A stretch of DNA of 34,848 bases from Steroidobacteraceae bacterium. Lineage in GTDB: Bacteria; Pseudomonadota; Gammaproteobacteria; Steroidobacterales; Steroidobacteraceae. The stretch is from positions 1-34,848 of the forward strand of contig JAENJD010000012.1 in the NCBI GenBank assembly GCA_016844605.1, in the 5' to 3' direction. The notes beneath the pieces are model-generated. The model ran no database searches. It saw only the letters and a list, made by a program, of their open reading frames with translations, and was not told the origin of the DNA. Position numbers and translations under genes: made by a program. Shown one piece after another: positions 23,103 through 31,535 of the stretch (positions within the stretch are counted from its first letter, which is position 1; every line of letters starts with the position of its first letter).

Positions 23103-25583
23103 TCAGGCCACCCGCGTGCTGCCGCCGTCGAGCTGGATCTCGTAGGTCGACCCGGCGACGAGCTCGCGCGGATCGAAATCATCCACATTGATGATGTCCA
23201 TGACCTTGCGGTCGTACTCGCGCAGTTGCGCAGCCTCGGCCTCGCTGATGATGCCGGCGGCCTGTGCCTCGCGGATCTGGCCCGGCAGGTCGAGTGCCGT
23301 CACGCGGCCGGTCTTGACGCCCTCGACGCGGATCCGCTTCTCGATCGGTTCCGCCGCGATCGCGAATTCCATCGCCTGCTGCACGAGGCCAAGATGATTG
23401 GTCGGCTCGAGCGTGCGGTAAATGTACTGGCATAGCCGCTCGCGCGCTTCGCCGGGGTTCATCACCAGTTCCGAAATCCGCGGATTCAGCCGGTCACTCG
23501 GTGCCGAATAGGTCAGGCCGCGCGGGAAGATCAGGACCCGCATCAGTGTGGCGAGCCAGCGCACCGGGAAATTGCGCAGGAAGCTGTGCAGCTGCTCCTG
23601 GGCCTGGTACAGCAACTGGCGGCAGGCGTATTCGACCAGCGGCAGGTCGGCCTCCGGTCGGCCCTGGTTCTCGTAATGCTTCAGCACCATCGACGCCAGG
23701 TACATCGAGGACAGCACGTCGCCAAGCCGTGCGGACAGGGTCTCCTTCTTCTTCAGGTAGCCGCCAAGCGACAGCATCGCGACATCGGTCGCGAACGCAA
23801 ATGAAGCGCTGAAGCGGTTGATGTGCTCGTAGTAGCGAGTCGTCGGACCCTTGATGGGCGACTTGACGATGCGCGACAGCGTGATCGCACCGAAGAACGA
23901 GCGCACGGCATTCGAAATCGTGAAGCCGATATGGCCGAAGAGCGCGCTGTCGAAGTCGCGCACGCCGCGCGCATGATCCGGATCCTTCGCGGCATTCATC
24001 TCCTTCAGCACCCAGGGATGACAGCGCACGGCCCCCTGTCCGAAGATGATGAGACTGCGTGTCAGGATATTGGCGCCCTCGACGGTGATGCTGACCGGCA
24101 CGGCCTGGTAGCCGCGGCCAAGGTAGTTCTTCGGGCCGAGCATGATGCCCTTGCCGCCCTGCACGTCCATCGCGTCGTTTGCGATCATCCGTCCGAATTC
24201 GGTGATGTGATACTTCAGGATGCCAGCCGGCACGGAGGGTTTTTCGCCGCCATCGATCGCGCCGGTCGTCACCGAACGCGCCGCATCCATGATGTAGGTG
24301 CGCGCCGCCATGCGGGCGATCACTGCCTCGACGCCCTCGAAGCGCCCGATCGGCATGTTGAACTGCCGCCGGATGCGGGCATAGGCGCCGGTCGAGTACA
24401 CGGCGCCCTTGGCGCCGCCGGTCGCGATCGAGGGCAGCGAAATGCAGCGCCCGACCGAAAGCTGCTCGACCAGCATGCGCCAGCCCTGTCCGGCCATCTT
24501 CGTGCCGCCGATGACGGCATCGAGCGGCACGAATACGTCGCGGCCAAGGATCGGCCCGTTCTGGAACGGATTGTTGAGCGACAAATGCCGCCGGCCGATC
24601 GTGATGCCCGGCGTGTTGCGCGGAACCAGTGCCACCGTGATTCCATAATCCGTCCCAACGCCGCCCAGCAGTTTTTCGGGATCGAACAGGCGGAACGCGA
24701 GCCCGATAATCGTCGCGATCGGCGCGAGCGTGATGTAACGCTTGGAGAAATTGAGCCGGATACCAGTGATCTCGCGGCCCTGGTAAAAGCCCTTGCAGAC
24801 GATGCCGGTATCAGGGAGTGAACCCGCATCGGAACCCACGCGTGGGCCGGTCAGGCCGAAGCAGGGAATCTCGTCGCCTCGCGCGAGCCGTGGCAGGAAA
24901 TGGTTCTTCTGTTCCTCGCTGCCGTAATGCAGCAGGAGTTCCGCCGGACCGAGCGAATTCGGGACGACGATTGTTGAAGCAGCCGTGGCGGAACGGCTCG
25001 CGATCTTCACGACCACGCAGGAATGCGCGTAGGCCGAGAATTCCAGCCCGCCGAACTTCTTCGGGATGATCATCGCCCAGAAGCCCTTCTTCTTGATGAA
25101 GTCGAAGACTTCGGGCGGCAGGTCGGCGCGTCGGTGGGTGATGTCCCAGTCGTCGATCATCCGGCAGAGTTCGTCGCAGGGCCCGTCGATGAACGCCTGT
25201 TCCTCGGCCGTCAGCACCGGCGCCTTCGCGGAGAGCAGCTTGTTCCAGTCAGGCCCGCCGGTGAACAACTCGCCGTCCCACCAGACGGTGCCGGCCTCGA
25301 GCGCCTCCCGCTCGGTCGTGGACATCGACGGCAACATGCGCTTGTACACGCGCAGGAACCGGCGCGAGATCAATGAGCGCCGCAACGGGCGGATGTTCAG
25401 CAGCAGTTGCGGCGTGAAGAGTGCCCACAGTACGGCTTTCCACCAGATCGGCCCGGCGCCGAAAATCGTGTAGCCGACGAGCAGCACGCCGAGCACGATG
25501 GTCGCCTTCACGAAGCCCGCGCGCTGGTAGGCGAGCCACAGCACCAGGCTGACGAACAACAGCAACCAGAGGGCTGACACCAT
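23103..25583 (-). CDS. fadE: Long-chain acyl-CoA dehydrogenase, FadE type
   Basis: This ~826-residue protein matches the length and text of E. coli FadE (about 814 residues). It has two to three N-terminal hydrophobic segments, the segment KRMLPSMSTTEREALEAGTVWWDGELF, and the acyl-CoA dehydrogenase core (CFGLTGPRVGSDAG, GGTKMAGQGWRMLVEQLSVGR, then GGKGIMLGP). A C-terminal DUF1974-type domain is also present. It catalyses the first FAD-dependent step of fatty acid beta-oxidation, at the inner membrane. The ORF track starts at GTG 25586, but the ribosome site AAGGAGG lies 4 nt before the ATG at 25583, which I prefer. It stands alone, with no fadL or fadD beside it. Regulation is not readable; no FadR-like site was found. 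Confidence 0.95.
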   Translation of the reverse strand: MVSALWLLLFVSLVLWLAYQRAGFVKATIVLGVLLVGYTIFGAGPIWWKAVLWALFTPQLLLNIRPLRRSLISRRFLRVYKRMLPSMSTTEREALEAGTVWWDGELFTGGPDWNKLLSAKAPVLTAEEQAFIDGPCDELCRMIDDWDITHRRADLPPEVFDFIKKKGFWAMIIPKKFGGLEFSAYAHSCVVVKIASRSATAASTIVVPNSLGPAELLLHYGSEEQKNHFLPRLARGDEIPCFGLTGPRVGSDAGSLPDTGIVCKGFYQGREITGIRLNFSKRYITLAPIATIIGLAFRLFDPEKLLGGVGTDYGITVALVPRNTPGITIGRRHLSLNNPFQNGPILGRDVFVPLDAVIGGTKMAGQGWRMLVEQLSVGRCISLPSIATGGAKGAVYSTGAYARIRRQFNMPIGRFEGVEAVIARMAARTYIMDAARSVTTGAIDGGEKPSVPAGILKYHITEFGRMIANDAMDVQGGKGIMLGPKNYLGRGYQAVPVSITVEGANILTRSLIIFGQGAVRCHPWVLKEMNAAKDPDHARGVRDFDSALFGHIGFTISNAVRSFFGAITLSRIVKSPIKGPTTRYYEHINRFSASFAFATDVAMLSLGGYLKKKETLSARLGDVLSSMYLASMVLKHYENQGRPEADLPLVEYACRQLLYQAQEQLHSFLRNFPVRWLATLMRVLIFPRGLTYSAPSDRLNPRISELVMNPGEARERLCQYIYRTLEPTNHLGLVQQAMEFAIAAEPIEKRIRVEGVKTGRVTALDLPGQIREAQAAGIISEAEAAQLREYDRKVMDIINVDDFDPRELVAGSTYEIQLDGGSTRVA

Positions 25584-25670
25584 CACGCCTCCTTATACAA
25601 CGATCAGGATGGGATGCGGGATTAGGGCATGCACCCTAGGTCGCAGGCCGTATTTCAGGTAGTTTGCAGT

Positions 25671-25702
25671 GCAAAAAAGAAGCCGGCGCGATCGCCGGCT
25701 TC
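25671..25702 (-). terminator. Rho-independent terminator of the 153-residue periplasmic protein gene
   Basis: A perfect 10-bp stem (GAAGCCGGCG / CGCCGGCTTC) with a 4-nt loop CGAT is flanked by an A6 tract on the plus strand, which reads as a T6 tract after the stem on the minus strand. It begins about 25 nt after the stop at 25728. The layout is a textbook intrinsic terminator that isolates this gene from fadE downstream. Confidence 0.9.
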
Positions 25703-25727
25703 CATGGTTGTCGGCTGAATTACCGGC

Positions 25728-26189
25728 TTACGAAGCAGGCTTCAACATCACCTCGCGGACATATTCCGTGCCGAGGTAGGTGCGCATCTCCAGCCGCGGA
25801 CTCGCAAGCTCCCGCTGCTTGTCGTTGTCACCGGTCGCCCAGTGCTTGGCTGAAATCGCCTCGAACTTGTCGTCGTCGCCCTTGTTGTAGTCGAGCGCCT
25901 TGCCGTAGCTCGAGTAGAGCGTGCAGAACAGCACGTCGTAATCGTTGGGATCGCTAGGCGCCTTGACGAACGTCTTGAAGTCGAGGATCAGGCCCTGTTT
26001 CTTCGCTTCGGCATTGATCGGCTCCGAATGAGCGCGAATCCACTTGATATAGGTGTCGTACATGCCGGGAGTGGTCCGGTACGAACTGCATTGCCAGACC
26101 GGGCCCTCGTTCCAGTGTTCCTGCGCCTGCGAGATCGCAGGAGTCAAAAGCGCGCACGCGGCCAGGAGGCCGAAAATTCTCGATTTCAT
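25728..26189 (-). CDS. Small secreted protein of unknown function, 153 residues
   Basis: It begins with a Sec signal peptide (MKSRIFGLLAACALLTPAISQAQ) and has a ribosome site GAGGGA before the ATG. The mature protein contains two cysteines (WQCSSY, LFCTLY) that might form a disulfide. Text such as GMYDTYIKWIRAHSEPINAEAKK and DYDVLFCTLYSSYGKALDY recalls dimeric alpha/beta-barrel (ABM-like) proteins, but I cannot name a family. It lies 65 nt after the gamma-glutamyltransferase-like stop on the same strand and ends at a strong intrinsic terminator, so it may be the last cistron of mdh-ggt or have its own promoter. Confidence 0.7.
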   Translation of the reverse strand: MKSRIFGLLAACALLTPAISQAQEHWNEGPVWQCSSYRTTPGMYDTYIKWIRAHSEPINAEAKKQGLILDFKTFVKAPSDPNDYDVLFCTLYSSYGKALDYNKGDDDKFEAISAKHWATGDNDKQRELASPRLEMRTYLGTEYVREVMLKPAS

Positions 26190-26215
26190 GGATTTCCCTC
26201 AGTACTTGTTTTGAG

Positions 26216-26232
26216 CCTGCCGATGCGGCAGG
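26216..26232. other. Small hairpin between ggt-like gene and 153-residue gene
   Basis: CCTGCCG-ATG-CGGCAGG is a 7-bp stem with a 3-nt loop in the 65-nt gap. No T-tract follows on the minus strand, so terminator activity is doubtful; it may instead attenuate or protect mRNA between the two cistrons. Confidence 0.3.
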
Positions 26233-26254
26233 TGTGAGCGCCATCTTACGCCTA

Positions 26255-28126
26255 TTACCAGGCGATGCCGTAGTCCTCGCCGTGATTGCTGGACCCGCCC
26301 CACAGCGTGCCGTGCTCCTGGTCGAGCTGGATCGCGTTGATCGGCCCCGAGGTGCGCGAACCGAATTCGGGCTTGTAACCGCGAGCGCGCAATTCGCGCC
26401 GCACCCAGTCCGGTATCGAGTTGTTCAGCAGGATTCGGCCCGGGAAGATCTGGTGCTGGTCGAAGGAGTCGTGCATCTGCCAGCTGATGAAATTCGGCGC
26501 CTCGGCCGCCTGCTGCGGAGTCATGCCGAATTCGACGACATTCAGGAAGAACTGCAGCAGGTTCTGGTCCTGCGTATCGCCGCCCTGCACGGCGAATGCC
26601 AGCCACGGCTTGCCGTCCCTGAAGGCGAGCGACGGCGTCAGCGTCGCGCGCGGCCGCTTGCCGGGCTCCGGCAGGTTGAACGGATTTTCAGCCGGGTCCA
26701 GCACGAAAGCCTGCATGCGCTGACTCATGCCGATGCCGGTCTTGCCGGCGATGACGGCCGGCAGCCAGCCGCCGCTCGGTGTCATCGAGACGATCCAGCC
26801 CTCCTTGTCGGCGGCAACAACGCTGGTCGTGCCGCGATAGAAGGAACCGGTGTCGGGATCGGTCGCAGCGGCGAAACTCGAGGCGTCAAAGACATTCGCG
26901 ACCGCGGCGGGCTGCGGCGACGCCTTCAGCCAGGGGTTTGTCTCGCCCTGGTACGGATAGGGATCGCCCGGCCCGACCGCCGGATCGTTGACATCGGCGT
27001 TGACGAGCGCCGCGCGCGCCTTCGCGTATTCCTTCGACAGCAAACCCTTGATCGGTTCCTCGGGCGGAAAATAAGGATCGCCGTAGTAGAAGTCGCGATC
27101 CGCGAAGGCGAGATTCATCGCCTGGTAGATCGTGTGGATGTAGCGCGCGCTGTTGTAGCCCATCGCCTTGAGATCGAAGTTCTCGAGGATGTTGAGCGTC
27201 TGCAGCATCACCGGGCCCTGCACCCAGCGGTCGAGCTTGTAGACGTCGATGCCGCGGTAATTCGTGTGCACCGGCTCCTCGAATTCGACACGCCAGTTGG
27301 CGAGGTCGTTCTTTGTTATCAGGCCGCCCTGTTCCTGCACGCCGCGTACAAACTCGTCCGCGATGTCGCCGCGGTAAAAGCGTTCATAGGCGGCCATGAT
27401 CGCTTCCTTGCGCGACTTCCCCGCGGCCAGTGCCTTGGCCTCAGCCTCGACCAGCTTGCGCAATGTCGCCGCGAGATCCGGCTGGCGGAACATCTCGCCC
27501 GCCTGCGGCGCCTCGCGCGCCGAGCCCAGGTGCGGCAGCATCACGGCCTTTGAATAAGGCCACTGCTTGATCTTCTCTTTCTCGAGCTCGACGCGATCGG
27601 CGGTCTCGGCTTCGATCGGATAGCCGTCGGCGAGCGTGATTGCGGGTGCCAGCACCTGGGCGAGCGACAGACGGCCATACTCGGCGAGCATCATGAGCAG
27701 AGCCCCCGGGGTTCCCGGCGTCACCGCGGCGAGCGGGCCTTCCTCGGGCGGATACTTGAAGTCCTTCTTGCGGAAGAAATCGACGGTTGCGCCGGTCGGC
27801 GCAACACCCAGGCCATTGATTGCGATGATGCGGCCGGTTCCGGGGTTGTAGATCAGGGCCTGCGTCTCACCGCCCCAGGACAGCACGTCCCACATCGTCG
27901 CAGTCGCGGCGAGCATCGCGCAGGCGGAATCCACGGCATTTCCGCCGCGCTCGAACATGCTGGCGCCCGCGGTCGCGGCAAGCGGCTTGCCGGTGATCGC
28001 CATCCAGTGCGATCCGTGCAAGGGTGGCTTCTGCGTTTTTTCCTGCGCTACCGCGCTCACCGACAGCAGGCCGATCGAAAGGAGGCCCACGGCGGTGATC
28101 GATACGGCGTTTTTCAGGTGGATCAT
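26255..28126 (-). CDS. Gamma-glutamyltransferase-family Ntn-hydrolase, divergent
   Basis: The 623-residue preproprotein has a Sec signal (about residues 1-28) and GGT text such as AATAGASMFERGGNAVDSACAMLAATA and PSGGWLPAVIAGKTGIGMSQRM. The autoprocessing site is GTTSVVAADKEGW, so Thr433 should become the N-terminal nucleophile of the small subunit. E. coli GGT has TTHYSV here; this protein has TTSVVA. The later motif is AVQGGDTQDQNLLQF rather than the classical GSPGG, so the gamma-glutamyl specificity may differ. The family cleaves or transfers amide-linked acyl groups in the periplasm. It starts 3 nt after the mdh stop, consistent with an operon. Substrate is unknown. Confidence 0.88.
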   Translation of the reverse strand: MIHLKNAVSITAVGLLSIGLLSVSAVAQEKTQKPPLHGSHWMAITGKPLAATAGASMFERGGNAVDSACAMLAATATMWDVLSWGGETQALIYNPGTGRIIAINGLGVAPTGATVDFFRKKDFKYPPEEGPLAAVTPGTPGALLMMLAEYGRLSLAQVLAPAITLADGYPIEAETADRVELEKEKIKQWPYSKAVMLPHLGSAREAPQAGEMFRQPDLAATLRKLVEAEAKALAAGKSRKEAIMAAYERFYRGDIADEFVRGVQEQGGLITKNDLANWRVEFEEPVHTNYRGIDVYKLDRWVQGPVMLQTLNILENFDLKAMGYNSARYIHTIYQAMNLAFADRDFYYGDPYFPPEEPIKGLLSKEYAKARAALVNADVNDPAVGPGDPYPYQGETNPWLKASPQPAAVANVFDASSFAAATDPDTGSFYRGTTSVVAADKEGWIVSMTPSGGWLPAVIAGKTGIGMSQRMQAFVLDPAENPFNLPEPGKRPRATLTPSLAFRDGKPWLAFAVQGGDTQDQNLLQFFLNVVEFGMTPQQAAEAPNFISWQMHDSFDQHQIFPGRILLNNSIPDWVRRELRARGYKPEFGSRTSGPINAIQLDQEHGTLWGGSSNHGEDYGIAW

Positions 28127-28129
28127 CGC

Positions 28130-29116
28130 TTACCTTGCGGAGAGCAATTCCTGCACGCCCTCGCGTTCCTCGAGCAGCTCCTTGTGCGTCGCATCCATGC
28201 GGCCGCGGCTGAACTCGTCGACCGCAAGGCCCTGCACGATCGCGTAGCGGCCACCCTTGCAGGTTACCGGGTACGAATACATCACGCCCTCCGGTATGCC
28301 GTAGCTGCCGTCGGCGGGGATCGCCATGCTGACCCAGTCAGCGGCCGTCGTGCCGAGCGACCAGTCGCGCATGTGATCGATGGCGGCCGATGCCGCGGAA
28401 GCCGCCGACGAAGCGCCGCGCGCCTTGATGATCGCGGCGCCGCGCTGCTGGATGATCGGGATGAACTGCTCGCGGTACCACTGCTGGTCCACCAGCGCGC
28501 GGGCGGGCTTGCCGGTCACCGTGCAGTGGCTGATGTCGGGGTACTGCGTCGCGCTGTGATTGCCCCAGACGATCATGCGGCGGATCGCCGTCGTCTGCGT
28601 TCCGGTCTTCTCGGCGAGCTGGGCAAGGGAGCGATTGTGATCGAGGCGCATCATCGCGGTGAAGTTCTGCCGCTCGATGTCGGGCGCGTTCGATGCCGCG
28701 ATCAGGGCGTTGGTATTCGCGGGATTGCCGACGACCAGCACGTGAATGTCGCGGCTTGCGGCTTCATTGATGGCCTTGCCCTGCGCCGAGAAGATCTGCG
28801 CATTCGCAAGCAGCAGGTCCTTGCGCTCCATCCCGGGCCCGCGCGGCCGCGCGCCGACCAGCATCGCGTAGTCGCAGTCGCGAAATGCGGCACGGACATC
28901 ATCCGTCGCGATCAGGCGATTGAGTGTCGGGAAGGCGCAGTCGGACAACTCCATGACGACACCGCCGAGCGCTGGCAGCGCGGGCGTGATCTCGAGCAGG
29001 TTCAGGTTGACCGGCTGGTCCGTGCCGAGCATCTGCCCGGAGGCCACCCGAAAGGCGAGCGCATAGCCAATGTGGCCCGCTGCTCCGGTGATGGTGACGG
29101 TAACGGACTTCTTCAT
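28130..29116 (-). CDS. mdh: Malate dehydrogenase
   Basis: The 328-residue enzyme has the NAD-binding motif [14 protein letters not shown], the acidic strand [10 protein letters not shown], the substrate-binding loop [15 protein letters not shown] with its two arginines, [11 protein letters not shown], and the catalytic histidine in [11 protein letters not shown]. It converts malate and oxaloacetate in the TCA cycle, and is of the cytosolic-like NAD-dependent type rather than the lactate-like type. The ATG has GGAG 6 nt upstream. A -10 candidate TACAAT lies 46-52 nt upstream. It is followed within 3 nt by the GGT-family gene, an unusual partnership. Confidence 0.96.
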   Translation of the reverse strand: MKKSVTVTITGAAGHIGYALAFRVASGQMLGTDQPVNLNLLEITPALPALGGVVMELSDCAFPTLNRLIATDDVRAAFRDCDYAMLVGARPRGPGMERKDLLLANAQIFSAQGKAINEAASRDIHVLVVGNPANTNALIAASNAPDIERQNFTAMMRLDHNRSLAQLAEKTGTQTTAIRRMIVWGNHSATQYPDISHCTVTGKPARALVDQQWYREQFIPIIQQRGAAIIKARGASSAASAASAAIDHMRDWSLGTTAADWVSMAIPADGSYGIPEGVMYSYPVTCKGGRYAIVQGLAVDEFSRGRMDATHKELLEEREGVQELLSAR

Positions 29117-29162
29117 CCAGAACTCCGCGCAGGGGCTGGTACGGCAGCCAGAATGGGCCGTG

Positions 29163-29168
29163 ATTGTA
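29163..29168 (-). promoter_or_regulatory. Candidate -10 box for mdh
   Basis: On the minus strand the sequence TACAAT sits 46 nt before the mdh ATG, giving a 5' leader of roughly 40 nt. The -35 region 17 bp upstream is weak. Called from consensus only. Confidence 0.4.
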
Positions 29169-29236
29169 GCAGTGATCCTGCGGACTTCCGGCAGGGCATG
29201 ACCATCGATCGGTATCCGCGGGCTGGCGCTCTGCGC

Positions 29237-30142
29237 TCAGGACGCTTGGCCCAGGATCGCCCGCCAGCGCGCCTTGGCCGCCGCCTTCACTCGCCGGATA
29301 TTGCCGCGGACCAGTGCCTCGGCCTTGTTGTCGCCATAGCGGCCCTTTTGCACGTGGCGGATGCGGTGCACGCCGGGCACTTCGAGTGGCGTTCCCAGTG
29401 TTTGCAGCAGCCAGCGCAAGGTACGGTCCTCGAAGGTCTTCGCCCAGCGCGTGACCGGGCGCTGAAACACGGACACCTGATCGCAATAGCCGCAGGCGCG
29501 CGCGATATCTCCATGGACGATCTGGTAAGCGCCGGTCGCCTGGGGAACCGCGAGCAGCGAGAACTCGCTCGTGTCGATGTCGACGACGCGCGGCCGGTCG
29601 CGCTCAGCCACAAGCAGTTCATCGGTCTCCGTCAGCATCGCGGTCACGCGCTCCTCGCGCGGATAAGCAAGCCTGTCAGTGCGGCCCTGCAGTTGATCTG
29701 CCAGCGTGTCCAGGCATCCGCGGTGAAAAATGATGTCGCAGTCGGTGAACCACACCCAGTCCGCCTTCGTGCTGCGGGCGATCAGATTTCGCCCGATCGA
29801 TCGCCGGAAGAGCCGGCCCGGCTCGATCGCCTGCCAGTTCCAGGTCACATTGGCCACCTGGATGGCACCGAAGAAATCGAGCATGGCCCGGGTGCGCAGG
29901 TCTTCCGGGGCATAAAACACGGTCATCCGGACCGTCGTGCGCGTCGGCGGGAAATTGACGATCGAGCTCAGTTGATAGGCGAGCAGGTGGCCGTACTGCC
30001 AGCAATGGCTGACGATTTCGATCGCGAGCCTGCCTCTGCGGGGGGTGATCGTGGCGGGATCAGGCAGTGAAAGCCACCAGCTGGCCGGCAGGAAACCGCT
30101 GGCGGCCACGCGGATGAACAGGTCCTCAATCGTGTTGCGCAC
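29237..30142 (-). CDS. Glycosyltransferase-like protein
   Basis: From the GTG at 30142 this gives 301 residues; a TTG at 30148 is also possible. The segment STKADWVWFTDCDIIFHRGCLDTLAD holds a DxD-type motif (DCD, residues 134-136) preceded by a hydrophobic strand, typical of GT-A fold sugar transferases. TVFYAPEDLRTRAMLDFFGA upstream also fits that fold. The ORF-track start at 30205 runs into the LicD-like gene. It begins about 8 nt after the LicD-like stop, so co-translation is expected. It is cytosolic with a basic C-terminus (RRVKAAAKARWR). Donor and acceptor are unknown; surface-glycan work is inferred from the neighbours. Confidence 0.7.
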   Translation of the reverse strand: MRNTIEDLFIRVAASGFLPASWWLSLPDPATITPRRGRLAIEIVSHCWQYGHLLAYQLSSIVNFPPTRTTVRMTVFYAPEDLRTRAMLDFFGAIQVANVTWNWQAIEPGRLFRRSIGRNLIARSTKADWVWFTDCDIIFHRGCLDTLADQLQGRTDRLAYPREERVTAMLTETDELLVAERDRPRVVDIDTSEFSLLAVPQATGAYQIVHGDIARACGYCDQVSVFQRPVTRWAKTFEDRTLRWLLQTLGTPLEVPGVHRIRHVQKGRYGDNKAEALVRGNIRRVKAAAKARWRAILGQAS

Positions 30143-30150
30143 AGACAAGC

Positions 30151-30739
30151 TCAGACCCTGCGGCGTTCGCCGCTCCAGGGATAGCGATCCACGGTTGCCG
30201 CGCAATCGCGCCAGTAAACGTAGTTCGAGTCGGGGGTTCGCCAGTCGCCGTAAAGGGCGGCCAGGCAGGCGTCGGCATTGTCGGGCTTCAACCAGCGGCG
30301 CCCGTAGAGCTCGAACTCATCCAGGCCGTGAACCGGAATCTCGTTGATGATTTCGAGGCGCGGTTCGCGGCTGTGGTGGTAGTACCAGCGCAGACGGTCA
30401 CCGCGCTGTTCGAACATGAAGAATTCGAATTTGAATCCCTCGCGACGCACCGCCCACTTGGTGGAGCCTGCAGGGGCTGAAACCTTTCTTTATTAGTTCG
30501 CCGAGCGCATCCATGAAGGCCGGAAGTTCGCGCTCGTGAAAACCGAAATCGGCGTCCCGGTCCCAGGGAATGGGGCCGCCGTCCCGCATGCATCCGAGCA
30601 GCAGGCCCATGACCATCCAGTAGTTGCGGTGAAAGCCGGTCCCGGCGAGGACGTCAAACAGGTGGACGAGACCGCGCGCGCGACGTTCCGGCAACGGTCC
30701 CCACCTGAATTCCGCGATGGCTTCCTTCAACTTGCGCAC
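30151..30739 (-). pseudogene. LicD/fukutin-like phosphotransferase, one-base frameshift
   Basis: Two overlapping frames together encode one LicD-like protein. The first (open from upstream of 30739 to about 30398) has the family core WMVMGLLLGCMRDGG, then IPWDRDADFGFHE, the metal-binding nucleotidyltransferase-type motif. The second (to the stop at 30151) continues with the likely C-terminus (KWAVRREGFKFEFFMFEQRG). The frames switch between about 30450 and 30495. Removing one C from the CCCC run would give the continuous text GFSPAGSTKWAVRREG. Whether this is a true mutation, sequencing error or recoding is not resolvable. LicD proteins add phosphocholine or similar groups to glycans. Start uncertain; GTG at 30739 is used. 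Confidence 0.7.
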
Positions 30740-30802
30740 GGCGGGGGAGTGTAGCCGATGCGCTGCGCCGGCGCGGCAGGTGAATTGCCGGGCGGTGCTG
30801 CC

Positions 30803-30808
30803 TATACT
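30803..30808 (+). promoter_or_regulatory. -10 box for the 228-residue methyltransferase gene
   Basis: TATACT lies 8 nt before the ATG at 30817, with no ribosome-binding site between. The expected transcription start is at or within 2 nt of the ATG, which would make a leaderless mRNA. The -35 region is weak. Confidence 0.45.
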
Positions 30809-30816
30809 CGACGGCC

Positions 30817-31503
30817 ATGACACAGGCGGAATCCCCGTCGAACGATGCGGTCACTGCGGCTCGGTTGAAGGACGATCTGCGCCGGGAGTCGGCGTCCTTC
30901 CGCAAGAAATCCGCCCGGCACCGGCTGCGGACTCGCGACGCGATTTATTGCGCGTTCTCGACGCCGCGCTTCTCGGTCGCCAGGGACGAAGCTCAGCGGG
31001 ATGCAGGACGGCGATTGCAGCGCTTCGGCATCCTGCAAGATCAGGTCCGCGGCAAGCGCATCCTCGATCTTGGCTGCAACAACGGAGCCATGCTGTTCCA
31101 GTTGTCGAACTACGGGCCGGCTCGTAGTCTCGGCATCGAGTACGATCCTGAGAAAGTGCTGCTCGCGCGGCGCATCGCCGAGTTTGCCGCCATCGGGCTA
31201 CTCGAGTTCCGGGTCGGAGATCTCGACCAGATGCAGGCGGCAGACGTGGGCGGGCCGTTCGACATCGTGTTGTGCCTGGCAATCGAGGCGCACGTGAAGG
31301 ATCCCGCGCACCTTTATGAGTTGCTGGCTGGCGTCACCCGGGGCCGCCTCTACTTCGAAGCGAACAGCTCGACGCGCCCGGACGATGTCCGCGCGAAGCT
31401 GCAGCAGGTCGGGTTCTCGGAGATCGTGCATCTCGGTGTCTGTGACGATGACGTCGTCCCCAGAAACAACCGCAGACCGCTGTTGTCGGCTGTCATATCC
31501 TGA
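30817..31503 (+). CDS. SAM-dependent methyltransferase
   Basis: The 228-residue protein has the class I methyltransferase motif I ILDLGCNNGAM (82-92), the acidic motif II region SLGIEYDPEKVLLAR, and the later motif FDIVLCLAIEAHV. A helical N-terminal extension of about 75 residues precedes the fold. It transfers a methyl group from SAM to an unknown acceptor; the neighbouring glycosyltransferase and LicD-like genes suggest a sugar or glycolipid. It is transcribed divergently from the LicD-like gene with 77 nt between starts and converges with the next methyltransferase-like gene (32-nt gap). Confidence 0.88.
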   Translation: MTQAESPSNDAVTAARLKDDLRRESASFRKKSARHRLRTRDAIYCAFSTPRFSVARDEAQRDAGRRLQRFGILQDQVRGKRILDLGCNNGAMLFQLSNYGPARSLGIEYDPEKVLLARRIAEFAAIGLLEFRVGDLDQMQAADVGGPFDIVLCLAIEAHVKDPAHLYELLAGVTRGRLYFEANSSTRPDDVRAKLQQVGFSEIVHLGVCDDDVVPRNNRRPLLSAVIS

Positions 31504-31535
31504 GCTTTGGCAGACCTCGTTGCGCGCGGTCCTGC

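Noticed and set aside
23823-24821. A 332-residue plus-strand ORF over fadE
   Set aside because: The fadE frame has strong family text throughout, and the ORF is a wobble-position shadow.
26234-27553. A 439-residue plus-strand ORF over the gamma-glutamyltransferase gene
   Set aside because: It is a complement shadow, with no ribosome site and no recognisable domain.
28007-30070. A 687-residue plus-strand ORF spanning ggt, mdh and the glycosyltransferase
   Set aside because: It is antisense to three genes with clear motifs; its composition is Arg/His/Asp-rich without domains, as expected from opposite-strand shadows in high-GC DNA.
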